DNA of 64,000 nucleotides from Sphingobacterium chungjuense. Its GTDB lineage: Bacteria; Bacteroidota; Bacteroidia; Sphingobacteriales; Sphingobacteriaceae. Under the pieces are notes generated by a model. It was not told where the DNA came from. It made no database searches and saw nothing but the letters and a program-made list of their open reading frames with translations. The stretch spans positions 248,001 to 312,000 of the forward strand of contig NZ_WLYS01000002.1 of NCBI RefSeq assembly GCF_011316935.1. The letters are read 5' to 3'. Both the position numbers and the translations under genes were made by a program. Numbering within the stretch: the first letter of the stretch is position 1; every line of letters starts with the position of its first letter. Below are positions 1-9,527 of the stretch, one piece after another.

Positions 1-2315
1 TTCTTGAGCATTTGCGAGACGATTTTCAAGTCGCCTTTGTGCACCATACACGATCCAACAAATCCAAGATCTACTTTCTTCGTTCCTTCATAAAACGATA
101 GATCGCGAATAGTATCATGCGTGTAACGCTTAGAAACGTCTTTATTAGTTACATCTGGATCGGCGATCATCGGTTCGTCAATCACGTCTAGATCGATCAC
201 CACTTCCGCGTAGTATTTGGCGTTTTCATCTGGAGTCAAAGCAGGAATAGCGCCCGACTTAATTTCGGTAATACGTTTATCCGCTTTGTTAATCAAGCCT
301 TGCAGTACTTGACTTTTATTATCCATGCCTTTTTCGATCATGATTTGGATACGGCTTTTCGCAATTTCCAATGATTCGATCAAGGTATCATCTTGTGAAA
401 TACAGATAGATGCTTTCGCTTTCATCTCGGCTGTCCAGTCGGTGAATGTAAAGGCTTGATCGGCCAATAACGTACCGATGTGCACCTCAATAATCCGGCC
501 TTGGAAAACATTTTCTCCGCCAAACTGCTGTAGCATCTGTGATTGTGTCGCATGTACCACATCACGGAAATCCATGTGCTCTTTCATGCCTCCTTTGAAG
601 GTCACTTTCACCGATTCCGGGATAGGCATGGAAGCTTCACCAGTCGCTAAAGCCAAGGCCACAGTACCAGAGTCAGCACCAAATGCAACTCCTTTAGACA
701 TTCTGGTGTGCGAGTCACCACCGATAATGATAGCCCATTCGTCGATCGTAATATCGTTCAGAACCTTGTGAATTACATCTGTCATAGCGTGATATTCACC
801 CTTAGGGTCACGCGCGGTAATCAATCCAAAACCGTTCATAAACTTCATGAGTTTTGGAATATTTGCTTGCGCTTTTTTATCCCACACAGAAGCTGTGTGA
901 CAACCAGACTGGTATGCACCATCTACAATCGGTGAAATAACCGTTGCGGCCATCGCTTCCAATTCTTGCGCGGTCATCAAACCTGTAGTATCTTGCGATC
1001 CTACAATGTTTACTTGCACACGCACATCAGATCCTGCATGCAATACTTTACCCGGCGTAACGCCAACTGCATTTTTATTAAAGATCTTCTCTACAGCGGT
1101 TAATCCTTGTCCTTCTACAGAAACTTCTTTTGAAGGAGCGAAAACTAATGGCGTTTCGATGTCTAACAATTGCGCCGCAAAAGTTTGGATTTTCTTACCA
1201 AATACGATGGCATAAGAACCACCCGCTTTGATGAACTCCATTTTTTGTGGCGTCAATGCTTTGGAAATATCGATCAACTCTTTATCTCCTTGATATAACT
1301 TTTTAGTTTTGGTATTGATGGTCAATTCAGTACCAGTAGCAACTGAGTAAACTTCTTCTAAAATAGGTTCGTTTTTCTCGTTGCGTACCACATTGCCTTC
1401 CGCATCCACTTTTTTCACCCAGTTTTTAAGATCGATACCGATACCACCGGTGACGTCTACTGTGGTCAAAAAGATCGGCGATATACCATTGGTACCACCT
1501 ACGATTGGCGCGATATTCACAAAAGGAACGTACGGGCTTGCTTGTTTTCCGGTCCACAATGCGACGTTATTCACGCCAGACATACGCGAGGAACCTACAC
1601 CCATCGTACCTTTTTCGGCAATCAGCATGACACTTCTATCTGGATGTTGCATTTGCAAATCCTGAATTTGCTGCTGGGCTTCTGGTGTGATCATACATTT
1701 ACCATGCAATTCACGGTCTGAGCGCGAGTGCGCTTGATTACCTGGAGAAAGCAAATCGGTAGAGATATCACCTTCACCGGCGATGAATGTGACAATCTTA
1801 ATTTCTTCTGGAACCTCTGGAAGCTTGGTGAAAAATTCAGCTTTTGCGTAGCTTTCCACAATCTCTCTCGCAATGGCATTTCCATTATGAAAGGCTTCTT
1901 TCAAACGATCAGTATCCGCTTCGTACAAGAATACCTGTGTCTTAAGTACATCCGCAGCTTGCGTGGCAACAGCCTGATTTGCACCCAACGCTAAATCTAA
2001 CAAAACTGCGATCGAAGGCCCACCTTTCATGTGAGATAATAACTCAAAAGCGTAAGTCGGTGTAATCTCCGCAACAGAAACTTCTTCTACTATAATTTCT
2101 TTTAGGAATTGAGCTTTGACAGTGGCAGCACTCGTGGTACCTGGTAACGTATTGTAGATAAACAATTTTAAGGACTCCGCTCTGTGCTCATGTCCATTAT
2201 CTTTAATCTGATCAATAATGGCGCTTAATAGCTCATCACCATCAATTGGCTTAGGATGCAGCCCTTGCTGTTTTCTATCCTCAACTTCCTGTATATATTC
2301 GTTGTAAATACTCAT
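1..2315 (-). CDS. acnB: Aconitate hydratase B (bifunctional aconitase / 2-methylisocitrate dehydratase), C-terminus cut by window edge
   Basis: AcnB interconverts citrate and isocitrate in the TCA cycle, and often also handles 2-methylisocitrate. It is a cytoplasmic [4Fe-4S] enzyme. Reading leftward from an ATG at 2315, 771 codons stay open to the window edge. The N-terminal HEAT-like region comes first (about 1-160), then the swivel domain (GEGDISTDLLSPGNQAHSRS), then the catalytic core with HGKCMITPEA, GCHTASVWD and GGDSHTR. The last visible residues contain VGSCM, the first cluster cysteine; the later CxxC that supplies the other two ligands lies beyond the edge. About 90-150 residues are missing compared with known AcnB proteins. 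The domain order (HEAT/swivel first) separates it from AcnA. No partner gene is close upstream. Confidence 0.95.
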   Translation of the reverse strand, partial: MSIYNEYIQEVEDRKQQGLHPKPIDGDELLSAIIDQIKDNGHEHRAESLKLFIYNTLPGTTSAATVKAQFLKEIIVEEVSVAEITPTYAFELLSHMKGGPSIAVLLDLALGANQAVATQAADVLKTQVFLYEADTDRLKEAFHNGNAIAREIVESYAKAEFFTKLPEVPEEIKIVTFIAGEGDISTDLLSPGNQAHSRSDRELHGKCMITPEAQQQIQDLQMQHPDRSVMLIAEKGTMGVGSSRMSGVNNVALWTGKQASPYVPFVNIAPIVGGTNGISPIFLTTVDVTGGIGIDLKNWVKKVDAEGNVVRNEKNEPILEEVYSVATGTELTINTKTKKLYQGDKELIDISKALTPQKMEFIKAGGSYAIVFGKKIQTFAAQLLDIETPLVFAPSKEVSVEGQGLTAVEKIFNKNAVGVTPGKVLHAGSDVRVQVNIVGSQDTTGLMTAQELEAMAATVISPIVDGAYQSGCHTASVWDKKAQANIPKLMKFMNGFGLITARDPKGEYHAMTDVIHKVLNDITIDEWAIIIGGDSHTRMSKGVAFGADSGTVALALATGEASMPIPESVKVTFKGGMKEHMDFRDVVHATQSQMLQQFGGENVFQGRIIEVHIGTLLADQAFTFTDWTAEMKAKASICISQDDTLIESLEIAKSRIQIMIEKGMDNKSQVLQGLINKADKRITEIKSGAIPALTPDENAKYYAEVVIDLDVIDEPMIADPDVTNKDVSKRYTHDTIRDLSFYEGTKKVDLGFVGSCMVHKGDLKIVSQMLK

Positions 2316-2816
2316 AGTAAACCTTAATTCTTATTTAAATGACAGCTGGCCAATGGGAAGCTGCGCTTATTGCTTTTTAACCTACTAGGGAAATGATATG
2401 ATACACACCAAATTATTTACCCAAACCTAACTTATTCAATAATATACAAAAAATATTTATTAAAAAGAAATCGTAAATATACTATTCTAGTAAAATTTCG
2501 TTTGGTACACTCGACTGTATTCACAAATTTGAACCTTAGCCCATTTTAATTACACTAGTGAAAGAAGACTTCTATCTGGATGCTTGTGGCATCATCCTCA
2601 CATCAATCTAAGACCCCATTTCACCGCATTCTTGCAGATACTGGAAATACGAAATCTCTTTCTGCACAAAAATACGAAATAACAAACTTTTACACGAAAA
2701 TATACCTACCGAGCTCGAAATTTGGAAATATTCTAAATTAAGGCATTATTAATTGATAATAAGCCATTTAAGTGTTAAAAGAAATAAGAAATTTTAAGAA
2801 TAACGATAGATTCTTT
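2316..2816. other. Intergenic region upstream of acnB and downstream of rpe
   Basis: About 500 bases with no convincing gene. It is AT-rich apart from a more GC-balanced patch near 2560-2640, in which no sensible reading frame or strong hairpin was seen. It must hold the acnB promoter (minus strand), but no good -33/-7 pair could be picked by eye. The only -7-like match noted (CAAAAATA on the plus strand at 2667-2674) is about 350 bases from the acnB start and lacks a -33 partner. Confidence 0.5.
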
Positions 2817-3500
2817 TTACACTGTGTGGACATTGATATCCACCGCTTTAAGCGCCTGAATGGTTTCGGTAGGATCAGTAGAGTTAAACACAAAACTTCC
2901 GGCCACCAATACATCTGCACCAGCTTCAAGCAAAGCTGCGGCATTCTGTAAACTCACTCCACCATCAATTTCAATAAGCAGCTTGTCATTTACCCCTGCG
3001 GCCAACTGTCTAAGTTCGCGAATCTTGGTATAGGTGTGGTCAATAAATTTTTGGCCTCCAAATCCCGGATTAACAGACATAATCAGCACCATATCTAAGT
3101 CAGCTACTATATCTTTGAGCAAATGCACGGGCGTATGTGGATTGAGTGCCACACCAGCCAAACAGCCTAATTCTTTAATCGCCGCAATAGTACGGTGAAG
3201 ATGCTTGCACGCCTCATAATGCACGGTAATGATAGCTGCACCCGCTGCCTTGAATTCTGCTAAATACCGATCGGGATTCTCAATCATCAGATGCACATCC
3301 AATGGTTTATTGGCATATTGATGTATGGCTTTCATCACGGGAAAACCAAACGATATATTAGGCACAAACAAGCCATCCATAATATCAATATGAAACCAAT
3401 CCGCTTGACTTGCATTCACTAGCGCTACGTCGCGTTGGATATGGGCAAAATCTGCCGCCAGCATAGAAGGTGCAATCAGGTGTGGACGAGTGGTATTCAT
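2817..3500 (-). CDS. rpe: Ribulose-phosphate 3-epimerase
   Basis: Rpe interconverts ribulose 5-phosphate and xylulose 5-phosphate in the pentose phosphate pathway. The TIM-barrel signatures are all present: IAPSMLAADF near the N-terminus, the metal-binding HIDIMDG (about 37-43), DVHLMIENP, the MSVNPGFGGQKF loop (about 142-153) and EIDGGV with a catalytic Asp (about 177). The start at 3500 (MNTTRPHL) gives 227 residues, the normal family length. A frame-open ATG at 3542 would add 14 residues that are not family-like. It stands alone, divergent from the DEAD-box helicase gene. Confidence 0.95.
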   Translation of the reverse strand: MNTTRPHLIAPSMLAADFAHIQRDVALVNASQADWFHIDIMDGLFVPNISFGFPVMKAIHQYANKPLDVHLMIENPDRYLAEFKAAGAAIITVHYEACKHLHRTIAAIKELGCLAGVALNPHTPVHLLKDIVADLDMVLIMSVNPGFGGQKFIDHTYTKIRELRQLAAGVNDKLLIEIDGGVSLQNAAALLEAGADVLVAGSFVFNSTDPTETIQALKAVDINVHTV

Positions 3501-3622
3501 GATGATTTTTATTAAACTCAAAGATACGAGGTTCTGTATCAAATAACAACGAGAATATTTAGCTACCGAAAATCCTTAAAATATTGTTTGATAATATATT
3601 AGGTTTTGTAATATATTCCACT

Positions 3623-3630
3623 TATCTTTG
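3623..3630 (+). promoter_or_regulatory. Candidate -7 box of the DEAD-box helicase gene
   Basis: TATCTTTG matches the Bacteroidetes -7 consensus TAnnTTTG and lies 40 bases before the ATG at 3671. A TTTTG at 3604-3608 could be the -33 element, but the spacing (14) is shorter than the usual 19-21. The box lies downstream of the more upstream in-frame TTG at 3584, which supports the start at 3671. Confidence 0.35.
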
Positions 3631-3670
3631 CACCGCCTTAGGCAATATCGCCTATTGTATAATTTATTTC

Positions 3671-5476
3671 ATGAACCCATTTTTAGAATTGGGAATCCGT
3701 CATGAGATTGTTAATGCAGTCACCGAGCTAGGTTTCGAAAAACCTTCTCCTATCCAGGAACAAGCCATTCCTGTTTTATTGACTGGCAACAACGATTTTG
3801 TCGGATTAGCCCAAACCGGCACAGGGAAGACAGCAGCATTCGGTCTCCCTCTATTAGAACAAATCGATCCTTCACAAAAGCATCCACAAGCCTTAGTACT
3901 TTGCCCGACACGTGAATTGTGTCTGCAAATCTCTAGAGATTTGGAAAGCTTCGCTAAATACATCGACGGTGTAAGCGTGGTTGCTGTATACGGAGGAGCG
4001 AACATCAGCGATCAATTGCGTCAAATCAGACGTGGTGTACAGATCGTAGTCGCAACTCCAGGACGTATGTTGGATATCATCGGCCGTAAAGCCATTGATT
4101 TCTCTGACGTTAATTATGTCGTGTTGGACGAAGCAGATGAAATGCTGAACATGGGATTCCAGGAGGACATTAATAATATCCTTTCTGAGACTCCTGACAC
4201 GAAAAAAACATGGTTATTTTCTGCTACGATGCCTAAAGAGGTTCGTCGTATTGCGCAGAAATACATGACCGACCCATTTGAATTGACCGTAGGTACAAAA
4301 AATACGGGAAATGCAAACATCGAGCACCAGTACTTCTTGATCAGAGCGAGAGACAAATATGCGGCATTCAAACGCATTGTAGACTCTTATCCTCAGATCT
4401 TCGGAATTGTATTCTGTCGTACTAAGATCGAAACACAAGAGATCGCAGAAGCGTTGATGAAAGATGGTTACAATGCAGATTCATTGCACGGTGACTTATC
4501 ACAACAACAGCGTGACCGCGTGATGAAACGTTACCGTGACCGTAGTCTTCAGTTGCTAATCGCAACGGATGTAGCTGCTCGTGGTATCGATGTAAACGAT
4601 GTAACACACGTAATCAACTATTCGTTGCCTGATGAGGTAGAGAACTATACGCACCGTTCTGGTCGTACAGCTCGTGCCGGTAAAACAGGTATTTCGATTT
4701 CGTTGGTAAACGTGAAAGAGTTGAGCAAAATTCGTCATATCGAAAAAATCATTGGTAAAGCTTTCGAAAAGAAAAATGTGCCAACTGGTCCAGAAGTATG
4801 TGAAAAACAGCTTTTCAAAATCGTTGACAAAATCAATAATGTAACGGTTAATCAAGACGAGATTGCACCATTTTTGCCAGCTATCATGGATAACTTCCAA
4901 GATTTGAGCAAAGAAGAGATCATCGCACGTTTTGCTTCATTGGAGTTCAACAAGTTCTTAGACTATTACCGCAATGCTCCAGATTTGAATGTGGATGCGC
5001 GTGATATTCGCTCGGATCGTGGTGAGCGTGGAGATCGTCGTGAAGGCCGTAGTAGAGAAGGTTCTAAAGGATACACTCGTTTGTTTATCAACTTAGGATC
5101 TGTAGATGATTTCTCTCGTGGTGATATGTTGGGTTACATCTGTAACAATACGCGTATCTCTGGTAAAGATATCGGCAAGATTGATTTGAAAGGCGTATTT
5201 ACGTTCTTCGAGGTGCAAGACGCAGAAGTTCAAAAGGTAATACAAGGATTCCAGAATGTAGACTTCAATGGTCGTGGCGTACGTATCGAGGTTTCCGGTG
5301 AAGGCGCTGGCGGAGATCGCCCTCGTGGTGGTCGCAATGGTGGCGGAGATCGCCCTCGTGGTGGTCGTCCAAGCGGCGGACGCTCTTACCGTTCTGACGA
5401 TAACAAAGGCGGTGGATTTAAGGACTTCTCTGGAAAACGCAGATCATCATCTTCGTCGTCTAGAAGCAAATACTAA
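3671..5476 (+). CDS. DEAD-box ATP-dependent RNA helicase with DbpA-type RNA-binding domain
   Basis: A cytoplasmic RNA helicase of the CsdA/DeaD class, expected to help ribosome assembly and RNA turnover. Helicase motifs run in order: Q motif (KPSPIQEQAI), Walker A AQTGTGKT (about 47-54), PTREL, GG, TPGR, DEAD (about 153), SAT, then in RecA domain 2 ATDVAARGIDV and HRSGRTARAG. A DbpA RNA-binding domain (about 466-540, starting GYTRLFINLG) follows, then an Arg/Gly-rich tail to residue 601 with two near-identical GGDRPRGGR-type blocks, ending in a Ser/Arg run. The start at 3671 is preferred because it follows the -7-like box and gives the family N-terminus. A strong terminator follows. Confidence 0.95.
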   Translation: MNPFLELGIRHEIVNAVTELGFEKPSPIQEQAIPVLLTGNNDFVGLAQTGTGKTAAFGLPLLEQIDPSQKHPQALVLCPTRELCLQISRDLESFAKYIDGVSVVAVYGGANISDQLRQIRRGVQIVVATPGRMLDIIGRKAIDFSDVNYVVLDEADEMLNMGFQEDINNILSETPDTKKTWLFSATMPKEVRRIAQKYMTDPFELTVGTKNTGNANIEHQYFLIRARDKYAAFKRIVDSYPQIFGIVFCRTKIETQEIAEALMKDGYNADSLHGDLSQQQRDRVMKRYRDRSLQLLIATDVAARGIDVNDVTHVINYSLPDEVENYTHRSGRTARAGKTGISISLVNVKELSKIRHIEKIIGKAFEKKNVPTGPEVCEKQLFKIVDKINNVTVNQDEIAPFLPAIMDNFQDLSKEEIIARFASLEFNKFLDYYRNAPDLNVDARDIRSDRGERGDRREGRSREGSKGYTRLFINLGSVDDFSRGDMLGYICNNTRISGKDIGKIDLKGVFTFFEVQDAEVQKVIQGFQNVDFNGRGVRIEVSGEGAGGDRPRGGRNGGGDRPRGGRPSGGRSYRSDDNKGGGFKDFSGKRRSSSSSSRSKY

Positions 5477-5500
5477 ATCTTAGCTTAATCATACGAATAA

Positions 5501-5533
5501 GGGGTTAACAGCATGCTGTTAACCCCTTGTTTT
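5501..5533 (+). terminator. Rho-independent terminator after the helicase gene
   Basis: A 26-base perfect palindrome (5501-5526; arms GGGGTTAACAGCA and TGCTGTTAACCCC) is followed by TTGTTTTTTTA. It lies 25 bases past the helicase stop. Confidence 0.85.
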
Positions 5534-5668
5534 TTTATGTACACTTTGGAGAATGAAACAGATCAAGTACAAAAGTTTTGTACTAAGCTAAGCCGAAACA
5601 TCAAGCCGCCATACCACAAATCCAACCCTTTATTAACTCAAATAACTACTTATAAACCCTATTAACCT

Positions 5669-6886
5669 CTAATTAGCGTCCAAAGGACGGAAAGTCACCT
5701 TCTTCATATCAGGCAAGAAGTAAGCTATGATACCCAATAAAGGCAAATAAGAACAAACTTGATAGATAAAGTTAATGGAAGTATGATCTGCCCACCAGCC
5801 TAATACAGCCGAACCTAATCCGCCCATACCAAAGGCAAAGCCATAAAATAAGCCTGAAACCATGCCCAACTTGCGCGGCAACAATTCTTGCGCGAAGACG
5901 AGTATAGCCGCAAAAGCGGAGGAAAGAATGAGTCCGATAATAACGATGAGTATGCCGGTCCAAAATAGGTCTACGTAGGGCAATAGCAATGTAAATGGCG
6001 CACAGCCCAACACCGAGAACCAAATAATGTATTTGCGGCCCACGTAATCACCTAGCATTCCGCCTAACAGAGAACCGACCGCTACCGCAATTAGAAAATA
6101 AAACAGATATACCTGCGCCTGTACTTCAGTCAAACCAAAACGCTGAATCGTATAGAACTGAAAATAACTGGTAATACTAGCGGTGTAGAAATATTTCGAA
6201 AAGATGAGTACTAATAAGATGACGACTGACCAATTGATCTTTGCTGGAGATAAATCGGGCAGCAAGATTGCTTTCTTCGGGCGAGATTGTACCAAACGCA
6301 AATGTCGGCTGTACCAACGACCGATGTAACCTAAAATGACTTGCGAAACCATGGCGATCAGGGCAAACCAGAGAATATACAATTGACCATTCGGGATGAC
6401 GATCCAAGCAATCAATAGCGGCGCTAAAGCGGCACCAGTATTACCTCCGATCTGAAACATGGCTTGCGCGAAACTTCTCCGGCCTCCGGCCGACATATAC
6501 GCTACGCGTGCCGATTCGGGATGAAAGATCGAAGAACCAATACCAACTAAAATCACAGAAATCAAAATCCATTCGTAGTTGGCAGCATATGCTAATGAGA
6601 TCATCCCCGCTGTAGAAAACAACATGCCGATTACTTGAGAATATGGTTTGGGGTGCTTATCGGTATAAGCGCCAACTACAGGCTGAAAAATGGAAGCCGA
6701 TAATTGAAAGCACAGCGTGATAATCCCGATCTGTGCCATACTCAGATCGTACTGTGCCTCGAGACGTGGATAAATTGCCGGAATAACGGATTGTAATAAA
6801 TCGTTGAACAAATGCGCAACACATACTGCCAGTAAGAGCGCATAGGTGGGCTTCTGTAGATTATTAGAAGCAAAAATAGAGGCCAT
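5669..6886 (-). CDS. MFS transporter of the fosmidomycin-resistance (Fsr) type
   Basis: A 405-residue inner-membrane protein of the major facilitator superfamily with about 12 hydrophobic segments. Length and N-terminal motifs agree closely with E. coli Fsr (406 residues), a proton-driven exporter: CVAHLFNDLLQSVIPAIYP in helix 1, IGIITLCFQL, then QPVVGAYTDKHPKP as the helix 2-3 MFS loop. The real substrate cannot be told from sequence; export of small toxic compounds is inferred from the family. It is the last gene of a minus-strand series (rlmB, peptidase, thioredoxin-like, this gene) with gaps of 15, 58 and 28 bases, so co-transcription is plausible. Confidence 0.85.
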   Translation of the reverse strand: MASIFASNNLQKPTYALLLAVCVAHLFNDLLQSVIPAIYPRLEAQYDLSMAQIGIITLCFQLSASIFQPVVGAYTDKHPKPYSQVIGMLFSTAGMISLAYAANYEWILISVILVGIGSSIFHPESARVAYMSAGGRRSFAQAMFQIGGNTGAALAPLLIAWIVIPNGQLYILWFALIAMVSQVILGYIGRWYSRHLRLVQSRPKKAILLPDLSPAKINWSVVILLVLIFSKYFYTASITSYFQFYTIQRFGLTEVQAQVYLFYFLIAVAVGSLLGGMLGDYVGRKYIIWFSVLGCAPFTLLLPYVDLFWTGILIVIIGLILSSAFAAILVFAQELLPRKLGMVSGLFYGFAFGMGGLGSAVLGWWADHTSINFIYQVCSYLPLLGIIAYFLPDMKKVTFRPLDAN

Positions 6887-6914
6887 AGAGCAAATAAGTT
6901 ATCGAGGGAACGCC

Positions 6915-7457
6915 TTAATTTTTGTAGTTAATCAATTCGGTGTATAGTACTTCACCCGAACTTGGTCTTGGGGCCTGTTTCAACATGACTTCTCCATCTT
7001 TGGCGATGATGTAATAGGGAATACCAAATGCCTTACGTCCTTGATATATTTGTGAGAATTTTGCCTGAATATCTTTGTACAAAGCTTTATTAGCCCGCAT
7101 TTGATAGCCCGTTAATTTGTGTTTTTGAATAAAGTCCTTCCACTTCTGATCGTCCTTATCCTGATCCATGGATAAATACAAGATATCAATATCATGTTTG
7201 GTAGCCACATCATGCAATCCATCTTTGTAGGCAAATTCGGCCACACAAGGTCCACACCAAGTAGCCCATAGATCAATATACACGGTACGTCCGGCAAATT
7301 TTTCTAGCACCTCGTCAAAAGAGTTTAGCTCTTCATAGCCTTCCACAAACTCGGTGAAAGGAGGCGTTACGAGAGTTGGTTTCTCAGCAGTTTGCTTTTT
7401 TGATTGGCCTACGGCCAATAAAGGTATTATTAGTAATAAAACAAATACGTGCTTCAT
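6915..7457 (-). CDS. Periplasmic TlpA/thioredoxin-like disulfide oxidoreductase
   Basis: A 180-residue protein with an N-terminal signal peptide (cleavage near AVGQ, about residue 18) and a thioredoxin-fold domain. The active site is WATWCGPC (Cys68, Cys71), followed by a TlpA-like core with DILYLSMDQDKDDQKW and the cis-Pro region FGIPYYII. It probably reduces or shuttles disulfides in the periplasm; the partner is unknown. No membrane helix other than the signal is visible. Its place between a secreted peptidase gene and an exporter gene gives no clear functional link. Confidence 0.85.
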   Translation of the reverse strand: MKHVFVLLLIIPLLAVGQSKKQTAEKPTLVTPPFTEFVEGYEELNSFDEVLEKFAGRTVYIDLWATWCGPCVAEFAYKDGLHDVATKHDIDILYLSMDQDKDDQKWKDFIQKHKLTGYQMRANKALYKDIQAKFSQIYQGRKAFGIPYYIIAKDGEVMLKQAPRPSSGEVLYTELINYKN

Positions 7458-7515
7458 GATAAATGTGTATTAATGTAACCGGATGCCATAAGAACGATGC
7501 CAAACCTGCAATTTC

Positions 7516-8541
7516 TTATTTATAAATCTGAATGTCAACCGTACCATCGGCCTTAATCGTGCCGCGGTACATGCCTGCTGTATTAAATGGCATAGCCACT
7601 TCGCCATTTTGATTGATCGCGATCAGTCCGCCATCGCCACCCAAATCGCCAATCTTTTTGATCACGGCTGTGGCAGCTGCCGCAATAGACAATCCACCAT
7701 ACTGCATGCGTGCGGCCACATCGTAAGCGGCTACCGATCGGATGAAAAATTCGCCCCAGCCAGTACAAGAAACAGCAACTGTCTTATTATCTGCATAATT
7801 ACCAGCACCCGTAATCGGCGCATCACCAACGCGCCCATAGCGTTTATTGGTCATGCCACCGGTAGAAGTGGCTGCGGCCAGATTTCCAGCACGATCAACT
7901 GCTACAGCGCCCACCGTACCATATTTGTAATCTTTATATACTTCGGGGATACTTGATTGCTCATCATGATCCAATTGGGTAGCTAGAGAATCTAATGCTC
8001 TAGCTTTCTGCAATCCTTGCCAGCGTTCTTTGGTGTAGAAATAGCTGGGATCTACGATCTCCAAACCTTGTTCTTTTGCAAATTGCTCCGCGCCTGCTCC
8101 CACCATCATTACATGTGGCGAATGTTGCATCACGGCGCGCGCTGCTTCGATTGGACTTTTTACATTGGTGATGCCAGCCACTGCACCCGCACTCAATGTC
8201 TTGCCATCCATAATCGCAGCGTCGAGTTCGTTTTTTCCGTCATGAGTAAATACAGCACCTTTGCCTGCATTAAATAAAGGATTTTCTTCCAGCACTTTTA
8301 CAGCAGCTTCTACCGCATCCAAACTGTTGCCTCCCTCCTGTTGCAACACACGATGACCAGCTAACAGCGCTTGCTTCAAACCATCTTTATACGCCGCCTC
8401 CAAGGAGTCGGTCATATTCTTCTTCAAAATCGTACCTGCGCCACCATGAATGGCCATTACGTATGTTTGCTGTTGCGCAACAGCAAATTGCAGCGTAAAA
8501 CCAATAGATACAACAATTAAAAGGAGCTTGCTTAGGATCAT
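7516..8541 (-). CDS. Secreted isoaspartyl peptidase / L-asparaginase (Ntn-hydrolase)
   Basis: A plant-type asparaginase/isoaspartyl dipeptidase that self-cleaves to expose a catalytic Thr, then hydrolyses beta-aspartyl peptides or asparagine. Seen: signal peptide (about 1-22, ending AVAQ), AIHGGAG near residue 30, GNSLDAVEAAV, NAGKGAVFT, and the autocleavage site GTVGAVAVD with Thr209 as expected nucleophile, followed by STGGMTNKRYGRVGDAP and GAGNYA. Length 341 fits the unprocessed family. The signal peptide implies periplasmic action. It is 15 bases downstream of rlmB and probably co-transcribed with it. Confidence 0.92.
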   Translation of the reverse strand: MILSKLLLIVVSIGFTLQFAVAQQQTYVMAIHGGAGTILKKNMTDSLEAAYKDGLKQALLAGHRVLQQEGGNSLDAVEAAVKVLEENPLFNAGKGAVFTHDGKNELDAAIMDGKTLSAGAVAGITNVKSPIEAARAVMQHSPHVMMVGAGAEQFAKEQGLEIVDPSYFYTKERWQGLQKARALDSLATQLDHDEQSSIPEVYKDYKYGTVGAVAVDRAGNLAAATSTGGMTNKRYGRVGDAPITGAGNYADNKTVAVSCTGWGEFFIRSVAAYDVAARMQYGGLSIAAAATAVIKKIGDLGGDGGLIAINQNGEVAMPFNTAGMYRGTIKADGTVDIQIYK

Positions 8542-8556
8542 CTTTTCAGCAGTAAA

Positions 8557-9339
8557 TTAGGACTTCATCCCGCGTTGTCTGATCGCTTCATAAATCACTA
8601 CACCAGCAGATACCGATACGTTCAGCGATTTGATTTCACCAAACATGGGTATTTTAGCCAACTTATCAGATATACGAATTAGATCGTCGGAAACGCCCAC
8701 ATCTTCCGCACCCATGACCACACAGGTAGGCCCTGTATAATCGACATCATAAATAGAGTCTTCTGTTTTCTCGGTACTTACGACCATCTGTACACCTGAC
8801 TCGATCAGAAAACGACCGACTTTTCCTAACGAATCCTGACGACATACCGGTATCTTATACAAAGCTCCAGCAGAGGTTTTGATGGCATCTGGGTTGATCT
8901 CGGCAGATCCTCGTTTAGGAACTATGATCGCGTGAACACCAGCACATTCTGCCGAACGTGCAATGGCACCCATATTACGTACATCGGTCACGCCGTCTAG
9001 CATCAACAACAAAGGTATTTCGCCCTTTTCATAGATTGTGGGCAATAGATCTTCGATTTGTTGATAGGTAATTGGAGAGATCATCGCGATTACCCCTTGA
9101 TGATTTTTTCCGGTAATGCGATTTAATTTTTCAATTGGAACTTGCTGTGATGGCAAGTTGTGTTCTTTGAGTAATGCTTTCAATTCCATCAGCAATCCAC
9201 CAGTTAGTCCGCGTTGAATGAATAGGGATTCGATCTCCTTACCACTGTCAATGGCTTCCATCACGGCACGAATACCAAATACCATCTGATTCGACTCTCT
9301 TTTCTCACCACGAGGGTCTCTACGTTGAAATTGTTGCAT
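8557..9339 (-). CDS. rlmB: 23S rRNA (guanosine-2'-O)-methyltransferase RlmB (TrmH/SPOUT family)
   Basis: RlmB methylates the ribose of G2251 (E. coli numbering) in 23S rRNA using S-adenosylmethionine. Seen: an N-terminal substrate-binding domain starting at VFGIRAVMEAID (about 22-33), then the SPOUT motifs DVRNMGAIARSAECAGV with the conserved N and R, VVMGAEDVGVSDDLI, and IPMFGEIKSLNVSVSAGVV, which forms the trefoil knot. Length 260 is normal. A TrmH of tRNA would lack the N-terminal domain order seen here, so RlmB is the best call. Confidence 0.9.
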   Translation of the reverse strand: MQQFQRRDPRGEKRESNQMVFGIRAVMEAIDSGKEIESLFIQRGLTGGLLMELKALLKEHNLPSQQVPIEKLNRITGKNHQGVIAMISPITYQQIEDLLPTIYEKGEIPLLLMLDGVTDVRNMGAIARSAECAGVHAIIVPKRGSAEINPDAIKTSAGALYKIPVCRQDSLGKVGRFLIESGVQMVVSTEKTEDSIYDVDYTGPTCVVMGAEDVGVSDDLIRISDKLAKIPMFGEIKSLNVSVSAGVVIYEAIRQRGMKS

Positions 9340-9360
9340 AAATTTTTACTATTAAAAACC

Positions 9361-9368
9361 CAAAAGTA
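9361..9368 (-). promoter_or_regulatory. Candidate -7 box for rlmB
   Basis: CAAAAGTA on the plus strand reads TACTTTTG on the minus strand and matches TAnnTTTG. It is 22 bases before the rlmB start. No clear TTG -33 element was found at 19-21 bases, so the call is tentative. Confidence 0.3.
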
Positions 9369-9527
9369 ATCATTAAAATCGAGGTAAAACGGGATAGGAA
9401 TGGGAAAAGATCATTCCGCAATCGGTCGTAAAATATTTATCATACTCAAAAATTAAAATTCTCCTCGATCTAAAAATTTCACCGAGTGCGGATTAATTTG
9501 TTATTTTTAAACAACAAAACCTTCGCT

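Noticed and set aside
3584..3670. N-terminal extension of the DEAD-box helicase from an upstream TTG
   Set aside because: The extra 29 residues are hydrophobic and not family-like, and the -7 promoter-like box at 3623-3630 lies inside it. The ATG at 3671 gives the normal N-terminus.
5268..5483. Frame-shifted open frame over the Arg/Gly tail of the helicase
   Set aside because: It is a shadow of the repetitive GGN codons of the tail in another frame; it has no start signal and low complexity.
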